NCBI GenBank assembly: GCA_045646845.1
Contig: JAZRLO010000020.1
Coordinates: 1-44,693, forward strand
Length of the DNA stretch: 44,693 nucleotides
Direction: 5' to 3'
DNA from: HGM04593 sp045646845
Lineage (GTDB): Bacteria; Bacteroidota; Bacteroidia; Bacteroidales; Bacteroidaceae
Positions 43,514-44,693 of this stretch are shown here, piece by piece. The position numbers and the translations under genes were made by a program. The notes beneath the pieces were generated by a model. It was not told where the DNA came from. It made no database searches and was given only the letters and a program-made list of their open reading frames with translations. Positions within the stretch are counted from its first letter, which is position 1, and each line of letters opens with the position of its first letter.

Positions 43514-44467
43514 ATGAAACATATCTACACAACAATAACAGCCTTGGGCATTCTCCTGTTTACAGGAATGCCCGCCAATGCCCAGGAGCACAAAGCCGCA
43601 GCCCAGGAGAGCGAGATCGGCAACATCATCGTTTACCTGAACACCGCCGCATGGGGGCAGAATGCGCCTTACAACAGGTTCTGCTTCACAAGCCGTGGAC
43701 AACAGGCCAAGACAGGTTGTGTACCTACCGCATACGCCATTCTGATGCACTACCACCAATGGCCACAAAGCGCAAACGAAAAGAGGGTCTATCACTCCGG
43801 CACAGGAGAAAGCATCGTCCTGGGGCATGAATACGACTGGGAGAACATGCTCCACAGTTACAGCGGAAGCTACAACGACACAGAAGCCACAGCCGTTGCA
43901 ACGCTCATGCGCGACCTCGGATATGCCTACCAGGTTGAGTACGGTACCGGCAGCACCAACTCGGGCGGTGGCGGAGAAGGAGCAGCAAAACTCATAGAGA
44001 TATTCAAGTACAAGAGCGAGTCCCCCAACATACAATCTGCCACAATGGCTACAGGCCGCGATGTCCTTGGCAACGACGAACTTTGGGTGCAATACATCAA
44101 AGAGAGCCTCGACGCAGGCTGCCCCATCCCCTACTCATCGACAACAACAAGCGGTGGACGCCACATCTTCATCCTCGACGGCTACACCGACAACGGCTAC
44201 TTCCACTTCAACTGGGGCTGGGGCGGACAAGGCAACGGCTGGTTCAAGCTCGACGATATGCGCCCCGATGCATACAGCGACTACTCAAAGTCACACAAGG
44301 CCTACTTTATGCTAAAGCCCGACAAGCCCACCGACACCGGCATCGATAACATTCAGGACTGCAACGAGGATGCCGGCATTATACATGACCTTACAGGACG
44401 CAGAGTAGAAACAATCGCCACTCCCGGCATCTACATAAGAAACGGGAAAAAGGTTTATGTTAAATAA
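43514..44467 (+). CDS. Secreted C10-family (streptopain-like) cysteine peptidase
   Basis: The 317-residue protein has a signal peptide (1-24, ending PANAQ). The C10 catalytic domain (about 35-268) shows Cys69 in KTGCVPTAYAILMHYHQWP, His217 in GGRHIFILDGY and the supporting NWGWGG block (233-238). Streptopain has a propeptide of over 100 residues between signal peptide and enzyme; here Cys69 is only 45 residues after the signal cleavage site, so a propeptide of the usual size is absent. The C-terminus carries the tail DLTGRRV to KKVYVK (289-317), shared with the M60 proteins of this window. Bacteroides C10 enzymes can be paired with Spi-type inhibitors; none is adjacent here. It is probably co-transcribed with the glycosylase-like gene. 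Extracellular protein degradation is the likely role. Confidence 0.93.
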   Translation: MKHIYTTITALGILLFTGMPANAQEHKAAAQESEIGNIIVYLNTAAWGQNAPYNRFCFTSRGQQAKTGCVPTAYAILMHYHQWPQSANEKRVYHSGTGESIVLGHEYDWENMLHSYSGSYNDTEATAVATLMRDLGYAYQVEYGTGSTNSGGGGEGAAKLIEIFKYKSESPNIQSATMATGRDVLGNDELWVQYIKESLDAGCPIPYSSTTTSGGRHIFILDGYTDNGYFHFNWGWGGQGNGWFKLDDMRPDAYSDYSKSHKAYFMLKPDKPTDTGIDNIQDCNEDAGIIHDLTGRRVETIATPGIYIRNGKKVYVK

Positions 44468-44473
44468 GACAAC

Positions 44474-44592
44474 CTTTTGGGGAGTTATTAAATTGTCCCT
44501 CTTTAGAAGAGGGGCAACGCGGGGAAGCGTTGCTTGCGACGACAACGCGAAAGAGCGTTGTTTGCGACGACGGGAGCTTTAGCTCCCCAAAG
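44474..44592 (+). repeat. Multi-hairpin repeat element after the C10 peptidase gene
   Basis: Four hairpins follow one another: 44497-44503/44507-44513, 44514-44520/44527-44533, 44542-44548/44555-44561 and 44572-44578/44581-44587. An outer stem (44476-44484 with 44583-44591) can enclose the first three. The block gcgttgyttgcgacgac occurs twice (44527-44543, 44555-44571, one mismatch). A related 24-base core is at 4134-4157. The first bases may also serve as terminator for the peptidase gene. Beyond it, 44593-44693 shows nothing I can name. Confidence 0.6.
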
Positions 44593-44693
44593 TACCGAAT
44601 TGACGCTCCTCAAAATGAATGAGAAATAACAAAAGGAAGTATCTTTATTAGTGCTAAGCAAGTAGACCGTCACTCCAATGGACCCTAATCCAT

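Noticed and set aside
44503..44691. Minus-strand open frame entering from the right edge (62 codons)
   Set aside because: It runs through the hairpin repeat, its start is outside the window and no domain is recognisable; kept only as a note to the repeat.
1..44693. CRISPR arrays, tRNA genes, transposases and phage genes
   Set aside because: No regularly spaced direct repeats, no cloverleaf sequence with CCA-type end and no integrase or transposase motif were seen while reading both strands.

Overview
The window is chromosomal DNA from a member of the Bacteroidota, most likely order Bacteroidales and close to Prevotellaceae. The evidence is: promoters of the Bacteroidota type (TTTG, about 19 bases, TAnnTTTG) in front of most transcription units; the almost complete absence of purine-rich ribosome binding sites; a Bacteroidales gene set (pyruvate:ferredoxin oxidoreductase, GH92 mannosidase, CBM20-GH77 glucanotransferase, DUF3078 protein, GadC-like antiporter, YidC with a long periplasmic domain); and secreted proteins that share a short C-terminal tail. 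No phage, plasmid, insertion sequence, CRISPR array, tRNA or rRNA gene was found, although a promoter at the left edge points out of the window and could drive an rRNA operon.

Layout from left to right. Positions 1-576 hold no convincing gene. folP and cdaA (1-2.2 kb, minus) form an operon linking folate synthesis and cyclic di-AMP. At 2.3-4.0 kb is a compact plus-strand cassette: an HPr-kinase-like protein, an S26-type peptidase with Ser/His in place of Ser/Lys, and a PqqD-type peptide chaperone. It is closed by a strong terminator, with no precursor peptide or tailoring enzyme beside it. From 4.2 to 18.7 kb lies a block of four large secreted proteins: three M60 (HEXXH) metallopeptidases with beta-trefoil-like domains and one 1260-residue protein with duplicated discoidin-like modules. 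This block looks like a mucin- or glycoprotein-degrading locus. From 18.9 to 22.3 kb (minus) are GH77 4-alpha-glucanotransferase and an FNT-family channel. From 22.5 to 24.6 kb (plus) are a SPOR-domain amidase and an MCE protein that overlap by four bases. Then come a secreted GHL10-type hydrolase (minus), nifJ, a GadC-like antiporter, a GH92 mannosidase and a small lipoprotein (plus). From 34.7 to 40.0 kb (minus) are a DUF3078 outer-membrane protein, a CPA2 antiporter with Usp-like C-terminus, and a Ser/Thr kinase fused to an FGE-sulfatase-like domain. The right end carries yidC with a conserved downstream gene, a uracil-DNA-glycosylase-family protein and a C10 (streptopain) peptidase.

The most unusual signals are outside ordinary gene content. 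A structured element occurs twice, in the 3' regions of an M60 gene and of nifJ; its central stem is kept by compensatory base changes. The nifJ copy is flanked by a second copy of the nifJ C-terminal coding end. A palindromic interspersed repeat sits in frame inside the GH92 gene (CHSERSEES peptide). A multi-hairpin repeat lies at 44.5 kb and shares a 24-base core with a site at 4.13 kb. Five otherwise different secreted proteins carry the same C-terminal tail, which suggests a common secretion or anchoring route.
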